Shown: in pieces, positions 32,406 through 43,074 of the stretch
How the letters are laid out: every line of letters begins with the position of its first letter
Numbering within the stretch: the stretch's first letter is position 1
Assembly: GCF_964019385.1 (NCBI RefSeq)
Contig: NC_088643.1
Location: 74,102,965 to 74,166,964 of the forward strand
DNA length: 64,000 nt
Reading direction: 5' to 3'
Source: Sycon ciliatum
Lineage: Eukaryota > Porifera > Calcarea > Leucosolenida > Sycettidae
Notes under the pieces: generated by a model
Database searches by the model: none
Seen by the model: the letters and a program-made list of their open reading frames with translations, nothing else
What the model was told of the DNA's origin: nothing
Translations under genes and position numbers: made by a program

Positions 32406-33548
32406 TCAAGCCAACGATTTCATCATTTCAATCAACCTGTCCACGGTGTTGACTGATTGAGTGTCTGACAAGATCTTATAGCAAAGTCTAAGAACGGCCA
32501 GGAGAGAAGCATCATTCGACAAGTCGGGAATAGGAGCAGCTCCAATCACACGACGGGTGGCCTCACACGCACCAAACCCGACAGCGTCTAACCAGAACTG
32601 CGAAATGGCATCCTCGGCAACTCCATCAGCAAAGAAGCGCGACCTGTAGGTGTCCCACACACGTCTTGTGGCTTCCTCCAGAGTTGCAAGGAGGCTACCG
32701 TCAACGTCTGGATTACAATGCTTGTGAGCCAACCAGGACACGCAGAATTGGATAGTATACATCCCAATCTCAAATGCCGCTGGACCAATGCATGCAAACT
32801 CGACGTCAAAGAGTCGCGCCTCGCTGCCGCACACCATGATGGAGCCACTGTGAAGGTCGCCGTGCAGCAAGCACTCACGGTTCTCCAAGAACTTGCGCGT
32901 CAGATCAGCGACATTGCGCTTCACGGCCGCACTGGAGCGCATCTCCTGCGACAGCGCTTTGACTACGTCCGGTGACTTGTTTGTCGGGTCCTCAGCATCG
33001 TACGGTCTCACAAACACGTACTGTCGCGTGATGTCCACCATATCGGCGTTGGAGAAGTTGTCGCACAAATCTTCCCAGTCACGGCTGCCAGTGGAGAGCT
33101 TGTGGCTCTTGGAATGGATGGCGGCTGCAAACTTGGCCACAGCGCAGGCAGCATCCACATTCACAATGCCTGAGATGATCTGAGAGCGCATCACTACATA
33201 CGATCCCAAGTCTTCCATGATCATGAGCGAGCGTTCTTGATCGAAGTAGTACGGCCGTGGACAAGATCCTGGCATGATCTCGTGAAAACGCTGTAGAGCA
33301 TGGTACTCTACCTGCAGTCGAGCCTGCGTTAGGGCGTATTTTGGACCCAAACATTTAATGTATGCAGGTGCCTGCTTCACCACCACACTGCACGGTCTCC
33401 CATCCAGTATCCACTTCGCTCTGTAGACAAAATTCAAATTGCCGTCGCCGATCTCCTGGATTTCTGCTCCATCACGAGTGAAGCCATTCAGCTGCTCCAC
33501 AGTTCCTGCTAAAGTAGCTAACGTGTCCAGCACAGCATTGGATTCCAT
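32406..33548 (-). CDS. Methylthioribose kinase, single exon (380 aa)
   Basis: 5-Methylthioribose kinase phosphorylates methylthioribose to its 1-phosphate in the methionine salvage pathway of plants and many bacteria. It belongs to the APH/choline kinase-like fold. Start chosen at 33548 (MESNAVLDTLATL), which gives the usual family length of about 400 aa; the frame stays open upstream to 34043 but that part is low-complexity and not family-like. Signatures: EIGDGNLNFVYRAKW (glycine-rich nucleotide loop, about residue 27), VVVKQAP with the ATP-binding Lys near 54, LMIMEDL, the catalytic loop HGDLHSGSIMV near 233, and DVEFACIGPAAFEIG near 249 (the D-x-E metal motif). No intron is needed, unlike every other complete host gene in the window. 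Animals normally use MTA phosphorylase instead and lack this enzyme. The start lies about 550 bp from that of DONSON on the other strand. Confidence 0.9.
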   Translation of the reverse strand: MESNAVLDTLATLAGTVEQLNGFTRDGAEIQEIGDGNLNFVYRAKWILDGRPCSVVVKQAPAYIKCLGPKYALTQARLQVEYHALQRFHEIMPGSCPRPYYFDQERSLMIMEDLGSYVVMRSQIISGIVNVDAACAVAKFAAAIHSKSHKLSTGSRDWEDLCDNFSNADMVDITRQYVFVRPYDAEDPTNKSPDVVKALSQEMRSSAAVKRNVADLTRKFLENRECLLHGDLHSGSIMVCGSEARLFDVEFACIGPAAFEIGMYTIQFCVSWLAHKHCNPDVDGSLLATLEEATRRVWDTYRSRFFADGVAEDAISQFWLDAVGFGACEATRRVIGAAPIPDLSNDASLLAVLRLCYKILSDTQSVNTVDRLIEMMKSLA

Positions 33549-34099
33549 TACTAACACCTCGAACCTCGAAGCAAAAGAACGGCAAGAACTGTCTGACAAA
33601 CTCTGGAAGGAGGGGCACAGAACGAATGCAGGTGAAACAAATGAACTGAAGTCATGACCATCTCTTTTGACTTCACTTTTCTTGTCTTGATCAAGCTGTC
33701 TCGCCTTGCACCTGTCTTGCATCTTGCAAGCTTGGCGGATGCACCACGTGGCGCATGGATCATGTGATGCGCATATATGCATCCACTTCGCGTGGCTGTG
33801 GCCGCGATGGCGCCGTGGTCTCCACGGAGATCGTGTTTTCCAGCTGCCGACTCGACTTGGCGCGAAATTTGACTGGGTTGACATGATGCACGAAATCAGC
33901 TGAGTCAGATCAGGGACTGGGAGCTCGAGCAGAGGGAGCTCCGGAGCTGAGTGAGGAGGCAGATCGTGTGCATGGAGTAGAGTTCGAGTTTGCCATATGG
34001 CTGAGTGACTTATTCTTCTCCTCTCCTTGCTTGAAGTCAACAAAGGAAAAGTCTAAAGAATTGGGTAGCTGTGTAATCTCACGTTTTGTCGCATCAAGT
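33549..34099. promoter_or_regulatory. Shared upstream region of methylthioribose kinase and DONSON
   Basis: A 551-bp interval between two divergent start codons, relatively CpG-rich at 33730-33880. Likely contains a bidirectional promoter; no specific TATA box or factor site was identified. Confidence 0.5.
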
Positions 34100-37091
34100 A
34101 TGGACGCGGAGTCGTTACTTTCGCCTCGTAATCCCCATCGTTCTGTCCACATTCGTAAAAAGCGAAAATCAACATCGTGTCAACCTCTCCAGCCGTCATC
34201 GAAGGAGAACATTCCCCCGTATCTTCACAATGCTGTGCAAAAGAAACGAAAGGTGCCTGATTCCGTAAGTCTAACTTTTCAGCTTGCACTGATAGTCTGA
34301 TTTGACGTCGTCTCAGATCATACTTCGGTTGTAAAGAATTACAGTATTTGAATGTTTCTGTTGCCTGTGACCACGTGTCTACTTTTGACTGAAGGCATTG
34401 TACACGTACGTAATGGTTGAGTTGTTCATAGCTCCTGGCTTGCTTTGGCAGTCGAATCCTGACACGAAGTAAAGCCCGTAAAAGTGATCCCCAACTGAGA
34501 TTGGAGGTTGAGTATTCTTCCCATTTTTGATATTCCTCCTCAACTACTCTGTACTGCACATACCGGTAACAACAAAGATTCATAACCCCTGGGGGTTGTG
34601 TGGGGTTATGTACTCTTGATAACAAATATCTGTTGTTCAGCATGCACAAGTACTTCGAAGTTGCAAGAGTACACGAATACGATTACTAAGCAAAGGTGCA
34701 TTGACTATACTGTTGGAAGTACCCAATGCTGTAGACAGCAAGCTGTTTCGGCCACATAGGCCTCATCATCAGTACAGCTACAAAGGAGGCACCACAGACA
34801 TTAACATAACTCGTTGCTCTAGCACCAGAGTGCTCTGACTACTGAAAGTAACGAGTGATGCGTAACGCAGCAGCTCTAGGGCAGCCTACCGAGAGTGCTC
34901 AACAAGACAAATGTTGAGGAGCGTAATACAAGATTGAAGAAGGATCTTGACAATTATACTAAATTTTGCTAGTGTCAGTAGTCGTCCGCAATTCATCCTA
35001 ATGTGTAAAAAAAAACATCTTTATGCGGTATGTGAAAACCCCAAGGCAAAGTTACGGGGTATACACGTGCTGGTGGATGAAATTCGACCACGTTGGTCAA
35101 GTGAGCGACGGGCGCTGTGCAGCCCTAGACCTGCGAACACTGGGACGTTCACTGGTGCAGGGTGCAAAGCTGACTCGCTTGATCGGATTGCATCCACCGG
35201 TACTGTAGTAACAATTTTTCACTTCATGTAACAACAATGTCTCCTGCCCCCTTGGCCTCCGTTGTGTGTTGCAGGGCCTGTCTGAAAGAAGCATTCTAGC
35301 ACGTTCACCACTGGACTCCATCACCAATGTAAGCGGACGTCTGTGTTAGGAAATCTGCTTGCCTGTATTTGCATTGGAAATGCTGACTATATTTGCTGGT
35401 CATGGGACATGCATGCACACCTGCTGGCCTGAACGACGAAATGGATGTTGTGCAGGTAGCTCTACGCCTGCTGTTGTGCTGCTTTTAGATCTTAGAAACA
35501 CCTGTTTCGTCTGGGAAAATGTGTACGGTTGTCATCGCAATGACATTGTGCGCACGGTCCATAGAAGTATACTTTTATGGAAGACATGCCAGAAGAATCA
35601 TCCACATTTGTAGCATTTGATGGTGACCATATTTCTGATACGGATGAAATGTGCTGTGCCTGGGCGCATGGTTTAGTGCATGTGGTCTTTTCACGTATTT
35701 GATGCAGCTGGCACATGGCCGGTTCCCATTGGTCACTGTACCGCGAAGTGTTGGATTTGAAATGGATACCGTGTACATGTACCAGGAAGACACCCCAGTG
35801 TGGTCCGAAGCAAATGGCCACAAGCCATTGCCAACTCTGAATGCACATACTTGAGGCGAGAGTTTGCAGCTAGCAATTATGGGTAGCTGTCACGATTCAT
35901 GTTCAGAGTGACGTCCTTTTTCCATGATTTTATCCGCTCGCTCTATGTATGCATTCATGACTCAAGGTCAACCGTGCGTAATGCTCTTTTATGCAAGTCA
36001 AGTGCTGTACATTATGAGAATGACGTAGCGCTGGCGGCGAAAGTTTATGTGTGGAGTTGCACGTCCTGGAAAGGTGTGTACTCGTGCTTCAAGTGACCAT
36101 TCCTGGTGCATCGCACATCTGCATGGACATTCTAAGTGATTTGTAGTGTGTAGTGGTATCTCTGTTTGTTTTTCTGTTCTATTTTAGGAGGCTCGCGTGC
36201 AGCCGGTTGCTGGTGTGTCACATGCAACCTTGCCGCAAGATTGGAGCCTTAAGAATAGTGTTCGCTTTACATCTACCAGCTCTTTTGCGTGGGCGGACAT
36301 GGTGAAGAGCGGACGGAGCAATGAAACTGCGGCCGGTCTCACAGATTTTGTTCGGCACTCTCACGCAGAGGAGACAGTGCCCGAAATCGTTTCCGTTGAC
36401 GAGGTAAGCTGGTTTCTAATGGTTGCCCAGGTTGCTTCCTTTTTGTCTACTCCTTTTTTTATCTGTTTCACCGAGTCAGTCATTTCTTGACTTAGCACCC
36501 GACCAGCTTGTCTGGTCAAGGCCAATGGAAACAATAGACCAATAGTTTTGGGCGAAACTGAAGAGGAAACGAGGCAGCAGAACATTGCCGTTTGTGGTAG
36601 TCTGCATGCACATCGTGGAGCCACTTCGCATGCAATGTACACACCATTTTGTGGACTCCCCCACCCCGCCCTCGCCAAACAAGACGATCTTTATGGGCTC
36701 GGTGTATTGCTTATGCGATTGTGATTTTAACTGCAGTTGTCTATGCCCCGATTGGATTAGTTTAACTGCATTTGTGTATGCCCCGATTGGATTAGTTTAA
36801 CTGCATTTGTGTATGCCCCGATTGGATTAGTTTAACTGCATTTGTGTATGCCCCGATTGGATTAGTTTTGTCCCTTTATGGCTTGTGTGTGCTTCAGGCG
36901 AGCTCCGACCTCCGTCGGACCATTCAACGGCACACGATGCTCTGGATGCACCCTTCGTTGCCTTGGCTACAGCTCTTTCCGCGCACCCTGCTTGACGGCA
37001 AGATTTCCGGCCAGGCTGCATCGCCGTTGTCTGTGTCGATGCTGCTACAACCGGTGATGCAGACAGCGCTGCAAGATGCCTGGTGAGACTA

Positions 37092-37151
<60 letters not shown>

Positions 37152-39455
37152 GAGAGAGAGAGGGTGGGGGGGGGGGGGGGGGGGGTGCATGTTGCAGGTC
37201 TTTTTATTGAAAAAATGGGTGGCTGGTAAGGGGAGATTGTACCGGGTAGATTTGTGTTGTCGCTTAGTTCTCGTTGACACGTACCGGTATGTGAAGCAGG
37301 GCTGTTTTTTGTTCTCTGTGCATCTACTCTAGGCTGGAAAGCTTTACATCAACGTATCAACTGCTTCGCAATGGTCACTCGCCCTACTTTTACGTCTGTG
37401 CTTCCCAAATGACTCTGCTGTTCCGCTCCAAGTCCGAGAAAGCAGCGGGCCCGCCGAAAGTCGAAATCCTGATCTCACCGACGACAAAAGGTTTCCGTGA
37501 TGCTCTGACTTCTGAGGGTACGTGATGTTCCTTTGATGACACCCCTGCTTGCACCGAAAGCAACCTAACTGACCAACGTACACAACCCATTCTTATTCAA
37601 TGTACAATCAACCTTGCGAGTATCGAGTCTTATCGACCCTTGAATGTGCATGAGAAAAGTGTTGTTATTCGCGAGTTGTTGTTATATAGTACCCGAAGTC
37701 ATTTTCACGAGATTGACTGCATCTTCTCTGTGACATACATGTGGTGGTGATTACTCTTTTGTGCCGGCATATTTGTCGCGTGGCCAGAGTGCCGGCGTGG
37801 GCAACATTCCTAAGTTCTTCACGTGGAGTACTTTGCTTGCGCAGCGTAGGCACATTGCTGATCATGTGTAAGAACTGTGTTTCATAGTCCGGATGTTCTG
37901 GCCTCTCGGTTGTGCCGGTTGTAGTATGCCGGTGCAAAGCGGCCCGGGGTTGTGTGTTACATTTGCATACCGGTACATGTATCAGCACAGTTTTCTTCAA
38001 TGACCTGGACAGGAATATGGACCATGTTTAGTAGTACCTACATGTGTGTTGCGAGTAGCAACATTCTCCTACTGCTCAGACGTATGAAACAAACTGGTTA
38101 CAGTGGGTCTTGGCATTGTGTGTAGAGCTGATTCAATTGAACATTGTGTCGTTGTAAATCTCATCATTTGTTCTCTGTGTTTATTCTTGTCATGTGTGGT
38201 GTTGCATCCTGTGCAGATGTTTGCTTTTCCATGCCCCTCCACTCTCAGCGAAGTGACCAGGACGCACCCGAGTCGCCAACCGGCTCGCCGAAGGAAAGCA
38301 AGTCTGAATGGCTTGAGAGCATTGGCCTGTCGGTGGACAACTTCCCGTCCTTGCAGGACCACCATGTGTTCATGTGAGTTGATCTAGCTGCTTCGCACCC
38401 TTGCTCTTAGTGTATGATGCGTACAGCACATGCAACTTGTCATTAGAATGACCACGTCATACTCGGGTATGTAGTTTCATGCCCAAGAAATCGTGCAGTG
38501 GGGTTTGTCAACGGCTTATCTTGATCTATTAAACCACTGTCAGTATCTACTGCTCAACGCTATAGCTTTGTTGCTACGTGACTAGTCAAACATATGCGTA
38601 GATCTGTGTAACGCTTGCCCCCTCAAGAAACCATTTCTGAATTTATTTTTGCAGTGAAACCTACAGTACACCAGTACGATGTTCAATGGGAACGGTCGGA
38701 CATGTGAAAAGAGAGCCCCTCTGGACCTGCCACTGATCTTCTGTTTTGTTGTGTACCTGTGTGATACCTATCCTTTCTGCAGACAAGAAGCAAGATCTCA
38801 CCGACACGACTTCCGTCCGGAGTCACTCATCCTCATCGAAGGCTCGTCAAGCCAAGCTTTCTTCAACTACGTCCTGTGTAACAGCGGTCAGCTTGTTGCT
38901 AGCACCGGCTCTCAAACTGGCTTGCCACCGACAATTCTTTGTCCGGTGGCGTTCTCCGGAGCAACACTACATCCGCTCAAGGTCAGTTCTTGTCCTTTCT
39001 CTGGTTTGGCAAGCTTGTGTCATGGGCTGGATCTACAATAGCATGGGTTTCCTTTGCCTGCAGAGCCTTTCAGTCCATTAGGAATGGATATGCGTGGCAT
39101 TGAGTGTGGTGTTCAGGTTAGCGTGTTTCGATTTGTTTACATGACGCTTTTTGTGTTTTCAATGCGATGGGTGTGTGTGTGTGTGTGTGTGCAGGTGGAA
39201 GTGTCGACACTGCGAGTAGCGGGTCGTGACGGCTCGTCCACGCACCACAGCCTGGAAGTGAGTGGCGCCGTGCTGCCTCATCACGTGCAGACACTGTGCG
39301 CATTGCTGCAAGCGTGCCAGGGCGATCTGCATCTGACGACCAACGTGCACGAGCCGACTGCCGCGTTCAACTCACTGCCAGATGGGCAGTCGGTCACCTT
39401 CCGGAAGGTCTCTGCTCGCGAGGGTGGTGACATGCCCTGGACCGTGATGCAGTGA
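34100..39455 (+). CDS. DONSON: DONSON (protein downstream neighbour of Son), nine exons
   Basis: Replisome factor needed for CMG helicase assembly and fork stability in animals. Exons: 34100-34264, 35275-35328, 36188-36403, 36898-37082, 37333-37517, 38217-38373, 38783-38981 (or 39003), 39064-39116 and 39195-39455. Exon 1 is basic with an IRKKRKST nuclear-localisation-like motif. Family landmarks: DWSLKNSVRFTSTSSFAWAD; LWMHPSLPWLQLFPR; SPYFYVCASQMTLLFR and LISPTTKGFRDAL; SEWLESIGL; RPESLILIEG; GLPPTILCPVAFSGATLHPLK; and near the end LEVSGAVLPHHVQTL with HEPTAAFN. Phase is consistent for exons 1-7 and 8-9. Joining 7 to 8 needs the weaker donor GTTTGG at 39004, because the strong donor GTCAGT at 38982 leaves the wrong phase. 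The C-terminus is shorter than in the human protein. Confidence 0.95.
36727..36867. repeat. 35-bp minisatellite, four copies, DONSON intron 3
   Basis: Four tandem copies of a 35-bp unit beginning TTTAACTGCATTTGTGTATG and ending CCCCGATTGGATTAG, ending about 30 bp before the exon 4 acceptor. Confidence 0.92.
37094..37185. repeat. (AC)n followed by (AG)n and a poly-G run
   Basis: Compound simple repeat in DONSON intron 4, starting about 10 bp after the exon 4 donor: AC run 37094-37148, AG about 37150-37162, then an uninterrupted G run to about 37185. Confidence 0.92.
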
Positions 39456-40793
39456 CTCTCTGAACATAGAGCACTGTCTTCATACCTGGCATGCATTCCT
39501 TTTCAATGGAGACATTCCCTAATGGACTTGAGCATCGTGCAACCGGTGTAGTAGGGGTATTTAGTATTTGCTATTTGACAATGGTGTTTCTCGGCTTGTT
39601 CTTCGACGTGCTTGCATTGTTACAATATGTCATGTTCTTGTTGCTGGTCTGACTTACTAAGTTGCTAGTGTTAGGTATCTCTCATTTTGCGAGTGGATTA
39701 TCTATTATTTATTGACCACCTGTAGCCTGTTGAACTGACTTAGGTTTTCACACTTTCTCTGCTCGTTCATTGTTAATTTTACAATGAATGATAGAAATAC
39801 TAACAGATATCTGTCACCCTACACTTGCAAGCATCTCGCTATTTGCCTATGCATTCACGGCCTACAACCTCTCTTTTTACGCACATCAGACATGCACCTC
39901 CAAATGTGGTGTGGTTGATTCAATTCTCTGATTCCTGGTTGCACAAAGTCGCGCGGAGCACCCGCTGCAAAACACAAGCCAAAGAAAAGTGTTAAAAAAA
40001 ACCTTTTTTGCTGGTCCACATGCACTGCATGAAGCCCGAAGGTAGCTGCCCGCTGGTCCACTAAACACAGAAACAGCATGCTTTAGAGTTATGCCCTCTT
40101 GCTATGTATATGTAACTTGTAATAATTATTATAAGGTACAGTCCATCACCCTCGCAGAACAATGCGTCAAGAGGCAAATGTGGACAGGAAAAGTGTGGAG
40201 TGATTTGAAATACGAATTACAGAAGACGGTGTAATATTGAGAGTTGCCCAGGAATTGTCGGAATAAAGTTTGGAGTCAAAATGCAAGCAGATAAGACATC
40301 AGATCTAATCGGCCAAGAACTTGAAAATAAAGAACAGTTACTACACACACACGAAACACACTCATTGCCCGTGAGTGCCAACCGACGTACAGCGACAGTA
40401 CTACACAACACGGCCTATCCTTTCCGTGCGCACAAACTACGAGTCATTGTATAGGAATAATATGCTTGGAACTGCTGAAAAGTATTAAAAATATATATAT
40501 GGCAAGTGATAGAAACCAGTGCAATCAGTAACTTTACACAACCAGTTCCTACAATTCGAAATAAGACCTATGTACAGGCACTACCGATGGGGTTGATTTT
40601 GAAATAGCATCTTTAAAAAAAAGGAGCAGTTGAAGAGGAGGACAATCATTGCTCGTTTGGGTAAGTCTAAAACGGAGTGACAAACTTCAAAGAAAGGACA
40701 GAGACGAGAAAGAGAGAGAGACACCCACACACACACCCACAGACACAGAGAGAGAGAGACAGAAAGACAGAGACAGAGTGAGAGAGAAAGAGA
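39456..40793. other. Intergenic, convergent 3' ends of DONSON and GCHFR
   Basis: AT-rich sequence without recognisable exons or transposon ends. An AG/CA-rich stretch occupies about 40700-40795, immediately downstream of the GCHFR stop codon. AATAAA-like words occur on both strands but no specific polyadenylation site is supported. Confidence 0.5.
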
Positions 40794-41960
40794 CTACGCA
40801 GACTTGTGCAGAGTCCAGACTATTGTCTGGCCAGTACCAGCGCATGTGACAAGAGTGTAGCCACAGCTTTCTAGCTTATCTAGCACCATTGCTGGACAGG
40901 TCGGTGCCACCCACTGAGGACTGAAGAGTTCAACCACAAAAACCAACACAGAAACAAGAAGAATAAAATGTACAACGTCAAAAGACAGCCTCGCAAAGAA
41001 GAAACCAAAGATTTGCGTCCAGGCATGAATTGTGTAAGGCTACGATTACCCGGTTACGCACCTGCCCAGCACACAGTTCCACTGCACACTGTGTAGTGAG
41101 GTCTAGCAAACACAGCACAGCATATTATCTGGAGCATGCTGGAAGATTGCCCGGCCATCAAACTCGGGATAGCATCCGTGTCCTTCACCCTCCGTTAAGT
41201 AGGAGTGCGGACGTGTATATAAATTAGCGTACCGGTAGAGGTATTCATTGACCAATTCACACAGCACTTACAAGTTGTTGCCAGCTCTGGTCACAAGCGA
41301 CGCTCCTAAGTACTCCATCAGATCCGCATCACTGTCAGCACCGCCGCAAATAGTCGGGCCAGCCTCCTGCACATACACGTATTGATAAGATTAGTGGTTC
41401 CTATTTTCATGTATTACAGTCATTGCACGGTTGAGTCACTGTGTATACATTGGTATGCTGTGCTTGATGAAATTCTAGGCTGGTCGTTCTTCGGCGCCTG
41501 ACAGTATTGCAGAACAGCAGCGTCATTTGAAGACCTGGGGAAGACCTGGAGAAAATTTTGTGGTACGTGTGAAGCAGATATTTTTACTATGTACTGTGTT
41601 CATTAGATTCCTTGTCTAAACATGAGATGTCACATTGTCAGTTTGCATTTTGTTTACACTTCAGTCTCGTACCTAACACTAACAGTCATGCTGGAATGTG
41701 TGGGGGACTTTTAGAATAATTACTGTGCACGCACTTCACATTTCCAACGCCGAAAATGGTACGAGTGTATGATTGTATGCAGTTACTATGGTGTAGCAAG
41801 CTTGGTTGTTGGGAGCATGAGCTGAGGCGACTCAAACAATTGTCAAAACCTTTCCTGAAATTTGAAAAACCACTTACTACAATTGTAGTACTAGTATCAG
41901 ATTCTACCAATACACGGTACTTACGGTGCGGATTAGACAGCAGATCACCACGTAAGGCAT
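40794..41960 (-). CDS. GCHFR: GTP cyclohydrolase I feedback regulatory protein (GFRP), three exons, 85 aa
   Basis: Small pentameric regulator that mediates tetrahydrobiopterin inhibition and phenylalanine stimulation of GTP cyclohydrolase I. Exons on the minus strand: 41960-41925 (MPYVVICCLIRT), 41366-41272 (EAGPTICGGADSDADLMEYL, then GASLVTRAGNN) and 40920-40794 (beginning PQWVAPTCPAMVLDKLE and ending TGQTIVWTLHKSA). Donor sites GTAAGT and GTAAGTG and phases 0 and 2 agree, giving 258 nt with stop. The human protein is 84 aa with the same layout (MPYLLISTQI, E-x-GPT, LGAS, GNNF, VLDKLE, TGVGQTLVWCLHKE). No exon exceeds 130 bp, so ordinary open-frame searches miss the gene. Confidence is high because length, landmarks and splice phases all agree. 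Confidence 0.93.
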
Positions 41961-42599
41961 CTTTGCAGCTAGCCGGTTGAAACTGATAACTTCGAAGTAA
42001 AAATAGTCGACAATATAGTGTAGTGCAGGATGCAGACTACAAGACTGCACACGATACGAATACCTTTTTCATTTCAAGTCAATTCGAAATCCAAAATCTG
42101 GAAACAAACCTCAAGTCAAGAGGCTTGTGTGCAGGCGCTAGCCGGACACGGCTGTCCCATGCATGCGACGGGCGTTCATTAAATATGGCGGCCAAATTTT
42201 AATATTTTTCATTTTTTACGCGACCTGGCCTAGTTGTATGTTTGCAATTTCGCTCGACTTCCATCTCAAACGGGCAAGGTCAACCGAAACCACGGGTGTT
42301 TGCCAGGTCATTCGATAGAGTTTAGAGCTTGGACTGGCCTTGCCTTCGACTGTGCCGCCGCTCGAGCGATCTTTTTGGGTTACCCACGCGCTACGCATGG
42401 TTTCTTTCTCGACGTGGGTGCAATTATTTTTGGATCGTCGCTCGATTTCAAGGGCTCACCAACCTCGTCAGCGAATTTTCTCCGCCTCGCAGACAATTTT
42501 CTAGTATACCTCGATGTCCTAGCCTTTCGATTTCGTGTATTCCTAAGCTTGACGTGCATAACTGTAGCTTTTCGTGGCCATGTTAGAGACGTTATTTTG
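41961..42599. other. GCHFR upstream region
   Basis: Interval between the GCHFR start codon and the zinc-binding relic. Contains an ATGGCGGCC motif at about 42186 and an AT-rich patch at 42195-42225. Open frames on the plus strand (42234-42623) show no recognisable domain. Confidence 0.4.
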
Positions 42600-43074
42600 T
42601 TCAGAAATGGAGGCTCATGTTAGCTTCCTGTCGTCGTGTTGTCGTATTGGAGGGGAGAAATTCGCGTCAAGGAGTGGACGGACGAAGTATCGTGTGGCAG
42701 ATCATACTCAATCCATTTTGGCAGTGTTTCATCTCAACTTGATGTGGATGAAACCAAATACACCCTGAACTTTTTTGCCACACTTGCAAATTGGCCATGG
42801 AATGCACTGCTACTGCCAGGGGCCCAACATTCTCTGGAGCTCCAGAGGTGGATGTACACCGTTCAAAGACTGGGAGCCACACAGTGGGACAAACTGTTTG
42901 AAATGCAAGTCTTCCAAGCCTGGCAGGAAGTCCAAATGCAAAACACAAACGCAAGACAAACTTGCAGCATGGGAGAAAACGCGGGCCATCGCCCGCAAGC
43001 ACGAGCACATGCACGCCGCCACCACTGACAGCAGCATCACCAAGAAAACCTTGCCCCACCACACCAGTACCTGA
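42600..43074 (+). pseudogene. Frame-broken zinc-binding segment resembling the RAG1 N-terminal (N-RAG-TP-like) region
   Basis: Pieces of one conserved pattern appear in sequence order but in three plus frames. Frame 1 (from about 42606) reads CCRIGGEKFASRSGRTKYRV then ADHTQSILAVF. Frame 3 follows with LDVDETKYTLNF. Frame 2 gives FCHTCKLAMECT and PEVDV. Frame 1 resumes with FKDWEPHSGTNCLKCKS, a basic KPGRKSKCK and a helical KLAAWEKTRAIARKHEHMHA, stopping at 43074. Together they match the order C-x-x-x-G, Y-x-V, VF-x-x-DV-x-D, FCH-x-C, W-x-PH, C-x-x-C known from RAG1 upstream of its RING finger and from related invertebrate transposon proteins. One shift falls at a T6 run, so decay or sequencing error are both possible. 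The resemblance is from memory; the breaks make a functional product unlikely as sequenced. Confidence 0.45.

Noticed and set aside
33549-34043. N-terminal extension of the methylthioribose kinase to a 545-aa protein
   Set aside because: The extension is low-complexity, not family-like, and exceeds the usual length; the Met at 33548 gives the normal N-terminus.
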